DNA from: Saccharicrinis sp963663905
GTDB taxonomy: Bacteria > Bacteroidota > Bacteroidia > Bacteroidales > Marinilabiliaceae
DNA length: 64,000 nucleotides
Direction of reading: 5' to 3'
Assembly: GCA_963663905.2 (NCBI GenBank)
Contig: OY760657.1
Span: forward strand, 2,480,001 to 2,544,000
This document shows positions 45,779-55,257 of the stretch, in pieces. Numbering within the stretch: position 1 is the stretch's first letter; each line of letters starts with the position of its first letter. Both the position numbers and the translations under genes were made by a program. Below the pieces are notes generated by a model. It did not search any database and was not told the origin of the DNA. It worked only from the letters and a program-made list of their open reading frames with translations.

Positions 45779-46573
45779 TCATTGTTCAGTATATAATTCT
45801 TCAAAAAACTTCACTCTTTCTTTGTATCGATCATCCATATTTTCATCAAAATAAACAATTTTAATTCTTTTTGAATTCCCATTCAATAGTTCAAAATATT
45901 TTACATCTGTAAAATTAAATCTTACTTTACCCGGATTTTTACCTGCTGCCAGCACCCTGCCTCCATAATGCTCTTTCAACTCTCCATTTGGCATACAAAT
46001 AATGCACATAATTAAAATATCAAGAGTATCTTTATCATATAAAATAGTCACAAAGTATGACAAGCATATTTTTTCATTGTCTTTTCCCTTATTATAAAAT
46101 GTTGGTAAATGAGCTTCATAAAATCTTTTGGGTTTAAAAGAATCACCATTTGCTTTTGTAATTTCTGCCTTATAACTATTCTGATTTTCTCCAACAAAAA
46201 TATTATTTGTATAATCTCCAATGTTATTAGAAAAAGAACCGTCTGTATGAAGTTTATCTCTTGGATTTAATGTTGCTCCTACTGTTTTTAAATCAATATG
46301 TATGAAAGCATCTTCTACTTCAAAAAATAAATCAGCTCCTACAGGACAAGAATTAGGTTGACCAATTCCTTTCCCATTTAAAAGTGCATAAACAATTCTT
46401 TCAGCACCAACAGCAAAATCAGAAATCCCAGATTTATATAACCCAATCCAATCTTCTTCTATATGTTGTTTTGTTTTAAATCCCAACAAAAGTTCATCTT
46501 CAGCAAATTTCAGAAAATAATAGTATTTATTAAGATACTTTTGTTCTAACCTCTCTATTTCTTTTAGTTCCAT
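45779..46573 (-). CDS. Type II restriction endonuclease 1 (PD-(D/E)xK-like)
   Basis: A 264-residue protein overlapping the end of the methyltransferase gene by 44 nt, the classic arrangement of a restriction partner. The likely catalytic core is PVGADLFFEVEDAFIHIDLK (about residues 85-104), where D...D-x-K fits the PD-(D/E)xK fold. Upstream GAERIVYALLNGKGIGQPNS and downstream GENQNSYKAEI are also found, in the same order, in the endonuclease encoded at 51408-52445, so the two are homologous. I do not recognise the named family or the recognition sequence. Confidence 0.75.
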   Translation of the reverse strand: MELKEIERLEQKYLNKYYYFLKFAEDELLLGFKTKQHIEEDWIGLYKSGISDFAVGAERIVYALLNGKGIGQPNSCPVGADLFFEVEDAFIHIDLKTVGATLNPRDKLHTDGSFSNNIGDYTNNIFVGENQNSYKAEITKANGDSFKPKRFYEAHLPTFYNKGKDNEKICLSYFVTILYDKDTLDILIMCIICMPNGELKEHYGGRVLAAGKNPGKVRFNFTDVKYFELLNGNSKRIKIVYFDENMDDRYKERVKFFEELYTEQ

Positions 46574-47807
46574 CTAAAATAATTTCTTTTGAATTTTCCA
46601 TTTCTAATTCATCCAAAACTTTTTTTACTCCCTTTGCAATTCTATTTGCCAACAATACAGGTACAGCATTGCCTATCTGCTTATACATATTACCAATACT
46701 CCCTTTGAATACAAAATCATCAGGAAATGTTTGAATAATAGCACATTCTCTTACAGACATTCTTCTTTCTCTATTGGGGTGTATTTCAGGTCCAGTAGCA
46801 GTTATTGTATCGCTAGGCCTATCCCAATTGTTTATTCTAAGTGATTGCTCAAATTTAATTTCCTTCAATTCTATTTCTGTGACTAGTTTATCAAATTTGT
46901 CATCAAAACCTAGAATTTTTTTTAATTCCCACCAATCTTTTGGATTTGGTATACTGCCTGAATTATTGTCCTTCCTAAACCAGTGTCCAGCCGTATGAGC
47001 ATAACCAAAATGCTCGTCAATTCTTTTTGTCGACCAGCCACTTTTATTTCTCCAATACTTTAGATAATCACAAACATCATGTTGATTAACTTTATATTTT
47101 CGCCCCCAGAACTTATCAGCAACATTCGTTCTGGCATCATGATTATGAATTGTTTTTCCATCTATATTAAAAGAACAAACGCGAGGCCTAACATCAGCTA
47201 AATGTCCTACTGCCTCCTGAACTGTGACAAAAGGTTCTAAATTTTCATTAAACAACGTATGATCTTCTCCATGTGTCTTTTGGGGAAATGGATTCTTTAA
47301 TCCTAGTCTATTGCCAATTATTACAACTCTTTCCCTGTGTTGAGGAACCCCATATTCAGATGCTTTTAAAAGTCGATATTCAACATCATAACCAAGCTTT
47401 TTAAAATCTTCTATTATCATTTTAATAACTTGACCTTTCTGCATGGACAAAAGACCTTTTACATTTTCTGCAATAAAAAACTTTGGTTGCTTATCTCGTA
47501 TTAGCCTTATCATTTCCAAATACAGAAAATTTCGTTCATCCTTCATGCTTCTTTTTGTATTTGCAACAGAAAAACCTTGACATGGAAATCCCCCTAATAA
47601 AATATCAAAATTATCAGGTATTTCAGAACTTGGAATTTTAGTTATATCACCATAAACAATATGGTCTCCAATATTTGCTTTATATGTTTCTACCGCCTCC
47701 TTGAAAAAATCATTAGCCCATATAACCTCAAATCCTGCTTGAATAAAGCCAAGGTCAAGACCTCCACATCCAGAAAATAAACTCGCTATTGTATACCTCT
47801 TATTCAT
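46530..47807 (-). CDS. DNA (cytosine-5-)-methyltransferase
   Basis: C5 methyltransferase of a type II restriction-modification system. The 425-residue protein has motif I SLFSGCGGLDLGFIQAGF, motif IV GGFPCQGFS with the catalytic Cys, motif VI IAENVKGLL, motif VIII QHRERVVIIG and motif X QIGNAVPV. The variable region between VIII and IX (about 170 residues) defines the unknown target. I chose the ATG giving MNKRYTIASLFSGCGG and not one 15 codons upstream. It overlaps endonuclease 1 downstream. Its m5C product explains a Vsr gene in the same cluster. Confidence 0.94.
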   Translation of the reverse strand: MNKRYTIASLFSGCGGLDLGFIQAGFEVIWANDFFKEAVETYKANIGDHIVYGDITKIPSSEIPDNFDILLGGFPCQGFSVANTKRSMKDERNFLYLEMIRLIRDKQPKFFIAENVKGLLSMQKGQVIKMIIEDFKKLGYDVEYRLLKASEYGVPQHRERVVIIGNRLGLKNPFPQKTHGEDHTLFNENLEPFVTVQEAVGHLADVRPRVCSFNIDGKTIHNHDARTNVADKFWGRKYKVNQHDVCDYLKYWRNKSGWSTKRIDEHFGYAHTAGHWFRKDNNSGSIPNPKDWWELKKILGFDDKFDKLVTEIELKEIKFEQSLRINNWDRPSDTITATGPEIHPNRERRMSVRECAIIQTFPDDFVFKGSIGNMYKQIGNAVPVLLANRIAKGVKKVLDELEMENSKEIILDGTKRNREVRTKVS

Positions 47808-48117
47808 TGTTGCAAAATAAATCAATATTTTCTTTTCTGCAAATTTTGCCACAAAAAGTTATTAATAAACTGTTAGTAAGCTGTTAATAACTTTTAAAAT
47901 AATTATTTTACTCCATATTATGAAGTCCGTCATCACTGATCAAACCTGGTTTTGTTATTTTGCAAATCAACTTTTATCAGTATTTTCTTACGAAGAGTCT
48001 TTTAGCTATTTTAATAAAACAGTTACATATATTCAACTCTGAATTCTTTATAAGTTAAAGAAGCCTTTTACAATCAAATAATCTACCAAAGACTATAATT
48101 TTGTCTTTATAATATTT
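47808..48117. other. Upstream region of the methyltransferase gene
   Basis: About 310 bases left of the IS4-like element. They contain the direct repeat CTGTTAGTAAG/CTGTTAATAAC (near 47871-47890) and probably the methyltransferase promoter. No gene is seen. Confidence 0.5.
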
Positions 48118-48207
48118 CACTAGTGACCGATTAAAAAAATAAAAGAGGGTAGTCCCTTTCGGTTTCCCCTCAAAGTTGTAAATTGATTTTGCGAAACTTT
48201 TTACAAC

Positions 48208-48717
48208 ATGAGCAAAAATAGTGAAATAAAATTTGTCGGTCAGCCGATATTCAAACAGATAATAGATTTGTTAAAAGTAGTAGACATACCATCCTTAATT
48301 AAGCAACACAATAGCGACCGCTATTACAAGGCATTCAAGACCCAAACGCATATTATTACCATGCTGTTTGGAATATTTAGTCGTTGCGATTCAATGACTG
48401 AAATCTGTGAAGGAATGCGTGCATTGGGCGGAAAATTGAATCATTTAGGTCTGGAAAAAGCACCGGCTAAAAGTACTGCTGGTGATGGATTGCGTAATCG
48501 AGACAACCGCTTTTTCGAGTCGTTATATTTTGATCTTGTTAATAAATACCAAACTTTTTTGTCGGACAGCCGGACTTATGGACTGACTTTTAAAGAGGTT
48601 TTGTTGATTGATTCAACAACCATCCGATTGTTTAGTGATGTTCTTAAAGGAGTGGGAAGAAACCCCAAAGGTGATGGCAAGAAGAAGGGTGGGCTCAAAG
48701 TCCATATGCTTATTGAT
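48208..48717 (+). pseudogene. IS4-like transposase, N-terminal fragment
   Basis: The first 170 codons of a DDE transposase of the IS4 group with a DUF4372-like N-terminus (MSKNSEIKFVGQPIFKQI). The first catalytic Asp is in LLIDSTTIRLF. The frame is cut after HMLID by the IS3-like insertion. Its continuation starts at 50318, and the two parts join in frame at the duplicated GAT to give a 416-residue protein. Confidence 0.9.
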
Positions 48718-48900
48718 TGACTCGTCCTAAAAAAAGTTTACATGTTAATGACTTAATCCGGAGATTTGTTTACAACTAAGATTAAGTCCTAAATTGAGTT
48801 TACAATTATACATATTTATCTCTAAAATTATCATACTGTTGATGATGGATTGTTAATATCTGGAAATAACTCGAAGGGAACCGAAGAGTTATTCTAGATA

Positions 48901-49818
48901 TTAACAATCTGCAGTTTCCATTACTTCTCTTCTTTTATAATAATTTTTCCATAGTCTTTTTGTGTCTAATTTGCTTTCATGCACATAATTAGGAACAAGG
49001 TTTTCAATGCTATTGTGAGGCCTATCTTCATTGTAAAGCGACACAACTTCTTTTAAAACCTTTTTTGCCTGTTTTATATCTTTTACTGTTTTATCCATTA
49101 GATACTCATCTTTCATAATGCCATTAATTCTTTCAGCTACTGCATTTTCAAGAGGATCGCCATTTTCTGTCATGCTTATTTTTACGTTGTTATCTTTCAG
49201 TAATTTCACATAATTATGCTGACAATACTGAACACCTCTATCTGAGTGATGGATCAATTCAAAACAACTCTCAGACTCTGACGAAATGTAGGAAAGAGCC
49301 ATTTTTAGAGCCTTAATTGTCTCTACGCTCTCTAATGTTTCAGCAACATGATAGCCAACTATCTTATGAGAAAATACATCAGTAATAAAACTAATATAGA
49401 CATGTCCACTTTTGATTTTCCAATACGTAATATCACTTACCCATAATTGATTTGGAGCCATAGGCACTAAGTCTCGTATCAAATTGGGATATTTGCGTAA
49501 CCAATGGAAAGAGTTAGTTGTTTTTACTCTTCGTTTTCTTTTCTTTACCAATAAGTTATTAGCAGAAAGAAGGTCAAAAAGAGCATCTCTTCCCATTTTA
49601 ATACCATGTTCCAGCATAAATGATTGTAACTTAGTGTGCAGCTTTCGAGTTCCCATTCTACTGTGGTTACTCCGTATTTTCTGAACTTCATCTAAAATCA
49701 ATGACTCTTCAATACTAATATCACTTGCTTTCCATGTGCTTTGATAATAAGCTTGCCGGGTTATACCAAACCATCCACATAGTTTTGCTAATCCTACGTG
49801 AGAGTAGTCCTGTTTCAT
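48901..49818 (-). CDS. IS3-family transposase OrfB (integrase core)
   Basis: A 305-residue DDE transposase with an HTH_21-like region (NHSRMGTRKLHTKLQSF) and an rve core: catalytic Asp in WVSDITYWKI, Asp in HHSDRGVQYC and Glu in ENAVAERINGIMKDEY. It overlaps orfA by 4 nt (ATGA), so OrfAB fusion by frameshifting or coupled translation is likely. Intact, so the element may be active. Confidence 0.94.
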   Translation of the reverse strand: MKQDYSHVGLAKLCGWFGITRQAYYQSTWKASDISIEESLILDEVQKIRSNHSRMGTRKLHTKLQSFMLEHGIKMGRDALFDLLSANNLLVKKRKRRVKTTNSFHWLRKYPNLIRDLVPMAPNQLWVSDITYWKIKSGHVYISFITDVFSHKIVGYHVAETLESVETIKALKMALSYISSESESCFELIHHSDRGVQYCQHNYVKLLKDNNVKISMTENGDPLENAVAERINGIMKDEYLMDKTVKDIKQAKKVLKEVVSLYNEDRPHNSIENLVPNYVHESKLDTKRLWKNYYKRREVMETADC

Positions 49819-50273
49819 TTTTTCGATGGTTTGGTATTGGACTTTTTTCTAATTGGAATATTAAACTCTTTTTCAGCAATATCAACCATTGTAGAATAAG
49901 CAATTGATCTCATTTCTGCATCTTTTAATTGTTTTTCAAGTTCTTCAATTCTCTTTTTTAGTTGAAGTGTTTCAAAAGAATTGATATCCTGATCTTTTTG
50001 CTTTTTCTCTTTCACTGGTTGTTGTTTTGATGCAAAAGTAGTTTTTCGAATTGGAATGCTATCATCATAGCCTAATTTTCGCATCCAGCGTAATATATGA
50101 CCATGCTCTTCATCTTGTCCGGTAAATTTTTCCCAAATTTCTCTTTTCGTACATCTTGTCCTTAGCCATTCTTGAATGATTAAATGCTTTTCTTCATTGC
50201 TAAAATATTTTCTCTCTTTTAGGACTATTTTTCGATCTGTTAGTCCTGAAATAAGTTTACTCTTTTTTGTCAT
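49815..50273 (-). CDS. IS3-family transposase OrfA
   Basis: A 152-residue DNA-binding protein: a helix-turn-helix region near the N-terminus (FSNEEKHLIIQEWLRTRCTK) and a C-terminal leucine-zipper-like coiled coil (LQLKKRIEELEKQLKDAEM), the standard IS3 OrfA layout. Translated just ahead of OrfB with a 4-nt overlap. Confidence 0.9.
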   Translation of the reverse strand: MTKKSKLISGLTDRKIVLKERKYFSNEEKHLIIQEWLRTRCTKREIWEKFTGQDEEHGHILRWMRKLGYDDSIPIRKTTFASKQQPVKEKKQKDQDINSFETLQLKKRIEELEKQLKDAEMRSIAYSTMVDIAEKEFNIPIRKKSNTKPSKK

Positions 50274-50317
50274 TTTTACACTTATTTAGTGTAAACCTAT
50301 TTTAGGACGAGACAGAT

Positions 50318-51058
50318 GCCGTACAATCAGTAGGGAGGTTCGTAAAAGTTACAGCAGCTAAGGTACATGACAAAAACTTTCTTAAAAGCCTAGAGTTAAT
50401 ATCGCATAGCATGATCGTTTTTGATAAGGCCTACAACTATTATCATCAGTTTGCTTTATGGACTCATCAGCAAGTCTATTTTGTAACCCGTTTAAAGAAA
50501 AATGCAGTTTACACAATTATAGAAACACATAAGACTGGATATAAAAAGAAAGGTGTCGCCAAAGTCCTAAAAGATCAGACCATAGAGTTGGAATACTATC
50601 CGGAAAACGAAGATGGAGGGAAGCAATATAAAATAAAGAAGACTATAAGACTTAGAAAAGTGGCTTACCAAGATGATCGGAATCGTTATTTTGAGTTTTT
50701 AACCAATAATTTTGAAATATCAGCAGAAGAAGTGGCATTTTTATACAAGAAGCGTTGGGGTATAGAACTGCTTTTCAAAAAAATGAAGCAGAACTTTCAG
50801 CTTCACTACTTCTATGGTGAGAACGAGAATGCAATCCGAACCCAGGTTTGGTGCACATTAATCGCTCAGCTTTTAATGACTGTAATACAGAAGAAGGCCC
50901 AAACAAAGAAAGCATTTTCTGTAGTTGCGTCTTTAGTAAGGATACACCTGATTAGCATGCTTGAATTGACAGAACTATTGCGAAATAAGAATAGAAGCTT
51001 TACAAAGCAAATTAGCGGATCCCCTGGACAATTGAAGTTGATTTGGAATGGGGTCTGA
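50318..51058 (+). pseudogene. IS4-like transposase, C-terminal fragment
   Basis: The remaining 246 residues of the transposase split at 48717, beginning AVQSVGRFVKVTAAKVHDK. It carries the second catalytic Asp (SMIVFDKAYNYY) and the YREK signature YKKRWGIELLFKKMK with the catalytic Glu. No start codon of its own at the junction: the first ATG is at 50411. The element cannot move by itself unless the inner element excises precisely. Confidence 0.88.
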
Positions 51059-51150
51059 TTTTTAATTAAAAAACGAATGCCCTGTTTATGGGCGTTACAG
51101 AAGATAATTTTTAATATCCAGACTTTAGTCGGTTAATAGTGATAATATTT

Positions 51151-51407
51151 CTTTAAGATCAAATTTGACTGACAATTTATAAAACACTAATCACTTTTCC
51201 TGACAAAAGGCTTCTATAATTTGTTGTTACTTTTGCTCAATGCAAAATTTCACATTCACTCTAAGAACCCTATTGATCTTTTTGCTTATGTGAATTGTAA
51301 TACTTTAAAGTGTAGATATTTATTATATTATTTATGCACACATCTAATTCTTGGAACAAGAAAAATATCAAATCATAATAATTTGCCAACATTACAATTA
51401 ACATAAA
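51151..51407. other. Gap between the IS4-like element and restriction endonuclease 2
   Basis: Non-coding, AT-rich. It is the continuation of the target DNA into which the IS inserted. Nothing further recognised. Confidence 0.5.
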
Positions 51408-52445
51408 TTAATTCTCAGGCAAATTCTTTAGAAAATCTAAAGCGTTTTGAGTTTCTTTCATTGGATTTTTGTCAACTTTTCTGATTTTCCCATTTTTATC
51501 AACCTTTTTATATTGATATTCAAATTTAACATAGTCAAAAAATAACTTATTTATCCTACTAGGCTTGTTTGGAAGCAATTTAAATTCACCATTTCGCATG
51601 TAATTATATCTTGCATCAACTTTCCATTCAATATTTATCCTATGTCCGTTTAATTGCAAATACTCATTTTTTGACAATCCCAGCGTAGTTATATTTTTCC
51701 AATTTTCACCACCTTTAGTTTTTATAAAATTTCCATTAGGCAATAATATTTTTTGATTTTCAACAAGCTCAAGCCCACCAGTTTTTCCTGCATCAAATAA
51801 AGAATTTCCATATTTCCTTAGTAACAAACCATTTGGAATACAAGTCGTAAAAACACCTATAACATTTTCACTAGTGGGTGTTTGCCCTATAGGAAGCTGC
51901 TCATATACAACTACAATTTCGAAACTTAAAGTTAAGTAATCCCTCTCAATTTCATGTTGATCTTTTATGGGATAAAAACATTTTAATCCCGGATTATATT
52001 TTTTTCTTTCCTTTAAAATAGTCCCTCCTCGTCCTCCTTTATATTCTATCAAACAGGCATATGAATTTTGGTTTATCCCAATAGGGATATTACATATTAC
52101 ATCATCTACATTAGTATTTGCTTTAATGCTTTTAACATCAACATTGATTGCTAAATATTCTTGAAAAGTTTCATCATACTTTAAAAAGGAGCTATCTGAC
52201 CCAACAGGATTGGCATTAGGTTCACCTAAAATATCTCCTCTATTTAACAACATATATATAACACGTTCTGCTCCTCTATCGAAATAAGATTTTCTTTTTG
52301 ACGCTTTAGAGATCCAGTCTGCCCATGTTTTGTTATGATTTTCAAGTTTCCTCAATAACCCATTAATATCAGCTCCAATATATTTTGTTATTGCGTTTAA
52401 ATAATAATGTTCAATTATTTCAATTTTATCTGGATTAATTATCAT
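51408..52445 (-). CDS. Type II restriction endonuclease 2, homologous to endonuclease 1
   Basis: A 345-residue protein sharing ordered blocks with the endonuclease at 45779: DRGAERVIYMLLNRGDILGE against GAERIVYALLNGKGIGQ, PNANPVGSD against PNSCPVGAD, INVDVKSIKAN against IHIDLKTVGAT (the D-x-K) and GINQNSYACLIEYKG against GENQNSYKAEI. It has about 80 additional residues. No methyltransferase gene adjoins it directly. The only one is on the other side of the IS element, on the same strand. Recognition sequence unknown. Confidence 0.72.
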   Translation of the reverse strand: MIINPDKIEIIEHYYLNAITKYIGADINGLLRKLENHNKTWADWISKASKRKSYFDRGAERVIYMLLNRGDILGEPNANPVGSDSSFLKYDETFQEYLAINVDVKSIKANTNVDDVICNIPIGINQNSYACLIEYKGGRGGTILKERKKYNPGLKCFYPIKDQHEIERDYLTLSFEIVVVYEQLPIGQTPTSENVIGVFTTCIPNGLLLRKYGNSLFDAGKTGGLELVENQKILLPNGNFIKTKGGENWKNITTLGLSKNEYLQLNGHRINIEWKVDARYNYMRNGEFKLLPNKPSRINKLFFDYVKFEYQYKKVDKNGKIRKVDKNPMKETQNALDFLKNLPEN

Positions 52446-52777
52446 AAAAAATTATCTTTAATTGTATAAAATAGCACATATTAAAAAATTCCCTCTTTTC
52501 ATATACTATTAAAAAATGATCATGGTTTGTAATATTTGACTTAACGAATATGCATATATTTATCAAATTCTCAATTATGAAAAAAGTAAATCTGAATTTT
52601 CAATGAAATTATACATCTACTTTTGCATTTTCTAATTGGAGCTCAAAGATGAGGTAGTCCACTAAATCAAAGGCAAAATTAGGGAGCAAAAATATCACAA
52701 TCCATCATTAACACTTGTCTTATTAAAAAAACACCTCAAAGTTAATTTTACTTTACACTTCTATTGCAGATAGTAAT
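52446..52777. other. Gap between endonuclease 2 and vsr
   Basis: About 330 AT-rich bases. No trace of a methyltransferase remnant or other gene seen on either strand. Confidence 0.5.
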
Positions 52778-53209
52778 TTACTTTTCTGCTTTATATTTTT
52801 CTAATTTTTTAAGTAAAAGTGAAAGTGTTCTTGTTCTTTTGCTAGGTTTAAGAGAACATTCCCATATGGTAATTATATTCCATCCCTCTTTTCTAAGTGT
52901 CTTTTGGGCAATTTTATCTCTTAAAATATTATTTGAAATTTTTTGTTTCCAATATGCTATATTTGATTTTGGCATTTTGTAAAACTTGCAGTTTTTATGT
53001 CCATGCCAAAAACATCCATGAATATTAATAACTGTTTTTAAATATTTAAGCACTATATCTGGTTTTCCTATAAGGGATTTTTGATGCAATCTATACCTAA
53101 AACCTTGTGCGTAAATAAATTTTCTAACAATCATCTCAGGACGAGTATCTTTAGATTTTATACTCCTCATAACCTCACTACGCTTTTCTTTAGTGAAAAT
53201 ATCAACCAT
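52778..53209 (-). CDS. vsr: Very short patch repair endonuclease (Vsr)
   Basis: Nicks DNA at T:G mismatches produced by deamination of 5-methylcytosine and starts their repair. The 143-residue protein has MRSIKSKDTRPEMIVRKFIY at the N-terminus, GKPDIVLKYLKTVINIHGCF (catalytic Asp), the zinc-binding FWHGHKNCKFYKMPKSN and NIITIWECSL. It normally accompanies a C5 methyltransferase, which fits the gene at 46530, although an IS and endonuclease 2 now lie between. Confidence 0.93.
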   Translation of the reverse strand: MVDIFTKEKRSEVMRSIKSKDTRPEMIVRKFIYAQGFRYRLHQKSLIGKPDIVLKYLKTVINIHGCFWHGHKNCKFYKMPKSNIAYWKQKISNNILRDKIAQKTLRKEGWNIITIWECSLKPSKRTRTLSLLLKKLEKYKAEK

Positions 53210-53832
53210 TTTGCTTAATTTTTAATAATAAATATTTTTGACTTTGACTTTTTATAAAGGATTTTATTCATATAAAAAACTTAACCTGATTCACCTTTAT
53301 ATTTCAAAATTAACCTCTGCAGCTTCAAAATTCAACCCTAAAGACAATTCTATCTCGTTTTAGAATTAGTTCTCACAACTGCAAACTTAGATATTATCAT
53401 ATATAATTAATTAGGATACCTTTTTACCTTTATAGACATGATCAAACTAAAATGAAATACATAAAAAAGTTATTACTAATAAAAAAATCATTTTAACACA
53501 ATCATTATACTTTACTGATTAAGTGTTTATTACTAACTCTCCTCTACATAATAAACCTATTGACTCCAGAATTTGACGCTTTGAATGAATTATTTAATTG
53601 ACATAATTAGTATATTTAGGCATCTCAAATAACCTACATTTTTGCCAATGCCAGACAACCACATTTTAAAACCAGCAGTTTTATATATTACATCAAAAGC
53701 TTGTAATAATAAAGCTTTAGGAACCTTAGTGATATTAGTATATCTTGGTATTAATACAAATATGAAGACAGTAATTAATATAAATTTTATAGCTAAACCT
53801 TAGTATACATTAAGATAAAACATAAAGAATTT
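53210..53832. other. Gap between vsr and the GmrSD-like pseudogene
   Basis: About 620 bases without a recognised gene. A 51-codon frame (53648-53803, MPDNHILKPAVLYITSK) is open but has no recognised family. I do not call it. Confidence 0.5.
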
Positions 53833-54381
53833 ATGAATAAGAAATCTAATAATATAGTAACAAGTTTATTATCTGTAGAAGAAATCGTTAAAGATAATTA
53901 TTTCAAAATACCAGATTACCAACGTGGTTATTCATGGGAAAAAGATCAATTGGATGATTTAATAAAAGATATTGAACATATAGCAGATAAAGCTCACCGT
54001 CATTATACAGGCACAATTGTAATTACAAATACTGAAAACAAAATAAATGATATTGTTGACGGTCAACAACGTCTCACATCCCTCATCATTTTACTAAAAA
54101 CAATTTTTGACACTAACCCTCAAAAGTACTCTTCAATTAGAGAAAATTTCATATTACGAGATGATGAATATGTTTTAGAAACAAACGCTGATACAAAAGA
54201 CTACTTTAAAGAGGCGATATTAGGTTCTAAAAAAAATTTAGCAGCAGATATTAAATCTAAACAAAACCTCTTATTTGCTAAAGAATATTTTACTCAGTGG
54301 TTAAAAAAACATCCTGACATTGATAAAGTTTACACTACAGTTGAACGAAAGCTCCTGATGGAGCTAACTAGAATTTCGTAA
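53833..54381 (+). pseudogene. GmrSD-like (DUF262) restriction gene, N-terminal fragment
   Basis: The N-terminal DUF262 part of a GmrSD-like protein, a family that includes type IV enzymes cutting modified phage DNA. It shows the ParB-like/DUF262 motifs IPDYQRGYSWEKDQLDDL (residues about 26-43) and IVDGQQRLTSLIILL (about 73-87). The genuine sequence ends near VYTTV (about residue 170). The last dozen codons come from the IS91-like element inserted there. The remainder of the gene resumes at 56738. Confidence 0.88.
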
Positions 54382-54450
54382 CTTACTGTAGTATAAATAA
54401 AAACATTAAGTTATGAAAAAAAAAGTTTATTAGCTCAATACGAGCAAGAA

Positions 54451-55257
54451 ATGCGTTTGCGCAATTATAGCGAACGAACCATTAATACCTACACTAAATT
54501 TTTAAGACGCTTATCTGCCTACTACAAACTTTCCCCAGATCAGTTAACCAGAAGTGAGGTAAAAGACTTTTGTTACTATATGATTCAAGAACAAAAGTTA
54601 TCACCCATTAATGTCAATCAAATGATAAGTGCCTGGAAGATCTTACAGGTTGATATATTTGGCAAAGAATGGGAGTCAATACGAATCAAACGACCTCGAA
54701 CAAAAAAGGCATTACCAGTTGTTTTATCTCAGCAAGAAGCCTATGAATTAGTAAATGCCTTAGACAATTTAAAACACAGGACGTTATTAATGCTTACATA
54801 TTCGAGCGGACTACGAAGGGAAGAAGTGTTAAGTTTAAAGCCAGGATCCATTGATTCATCACGTAAAATAATACGAGTTAAAGGTAAAGGCAACAAAATA
54901 AGGGAAGTTCCCATATTTGACGAGTTAATAGAACAACTTCGGTTTTATTATAAGCATTATCGCCCGGCAGAATACCTATTTGAAGGCAGAATAAGAGGTA
55001 AAAAATATTCAGAAACAAGTTTTCTTAAAGTAGTAAAACGATCGGCTCAAAAAGCAGGAATAAAACAAAAGTCAGTAACCATTCATTCCTTACGTCATAG
55101 CTTTGCCACTCATATGTTAGAACGAGGAGTCAATTTGAAGCGACTTCAATTAATGATGGGACACAGTTCCCTAAAAACTACGTCAGGGTATTTGCATCTG
55201 GTACATCCATATTACGGAGAGGTTCCTAATTTACTTCATCCCTTAAGCCATGAGTAA
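54451..55257 (+). CDS. Tyrosine recombinase of the IS91-like element
   Basis: A 268-residue phage-integrase-type recombinase: N-terminal SAM-like domain (RLRNYSERTINTYTKFLRRL), then the catalytic residues Arg in YSSGLRREEVLSL, His-x-x-Arg in HSLRHSFATHML, His in MMGHSSLKTTSGY and the Tyr in that last block. A nine-A run with an ATG (54413) lies just upstream but one base out of frame. One more A would add MKKKSLLAQYEQE. The start given is the first in-frame ATG. It overlaps the next gene by 8 nt. Confidence 0.88.
   Translation: MRLRNYSERTINTYTKFLRRLSAYYKLSPDQLTRSEVKDFCYYMIQEQKLSPINVNQMISAWKILQVDIFGKEWESIRIKRPRTKKALPVVLSQQEAYELVNALDNLKHRTLLMLTYSSGLRREEVLSLKPGSIDSSRKIIRVKGKGNKIREVPIFDELIEQLRFYYKHYRPAEYLFEGRIRGKKYSETSFLKVVKRSAQKAGIKQKSVTIHSLRHSFATHMLERGVNLKRLQLMMGHSSLKTTSGYLHLVHPYYGEVPNLLHPLSHE

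Larger units (their letters stand above)
48718..50314 (-). mobile_element. IS3-family insertion sequence inside the IS4-like element
   Basis: A 1597-bp element with TG...CA ends: left TGACTCGTCCTAAAA and right (reverse complement) TGTCTCGTCCTAAAA, with inverted similarity extending to GTTTACA. It is flanked by the 3-bp duplication GAT (48715-48717 and 50315-50317). Its orfA and orfB run on the minus strand. Confidence 0.93.
48118..51141 (+). mobile_element. IS4-family-like insertion sequence, itself interrupted
   Basis: Boundaries can be read directly. Left end CACTAGTGACCGATTAAA and right end (reverse complement) CACTATTAACCGACTAAA match at 15 of 18 positions, and the 9-bp target ATAATATTT is duplicated at 48109-48117 and 51142-51150. 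Removing the inner IS3-like element and its 3-bp duplication leaves 1424 bp, a usual size for this family. It inserted between the methyltransferase gene and restriction endonuclease 2. Confidence 0.9.

Noticed and set aside
52446..52777. Remnant of a second methyltransferase between endonuclease 2 and vsr
   Set aside because: Translations of the gap on both strands show none of the C5-methyltransferase motifs.
53648..53803. A 51-codon frame before the GmrSD-like gene
   Set aside because: No recognised family and only chance length. It could be a fragment but nothing supports coding.
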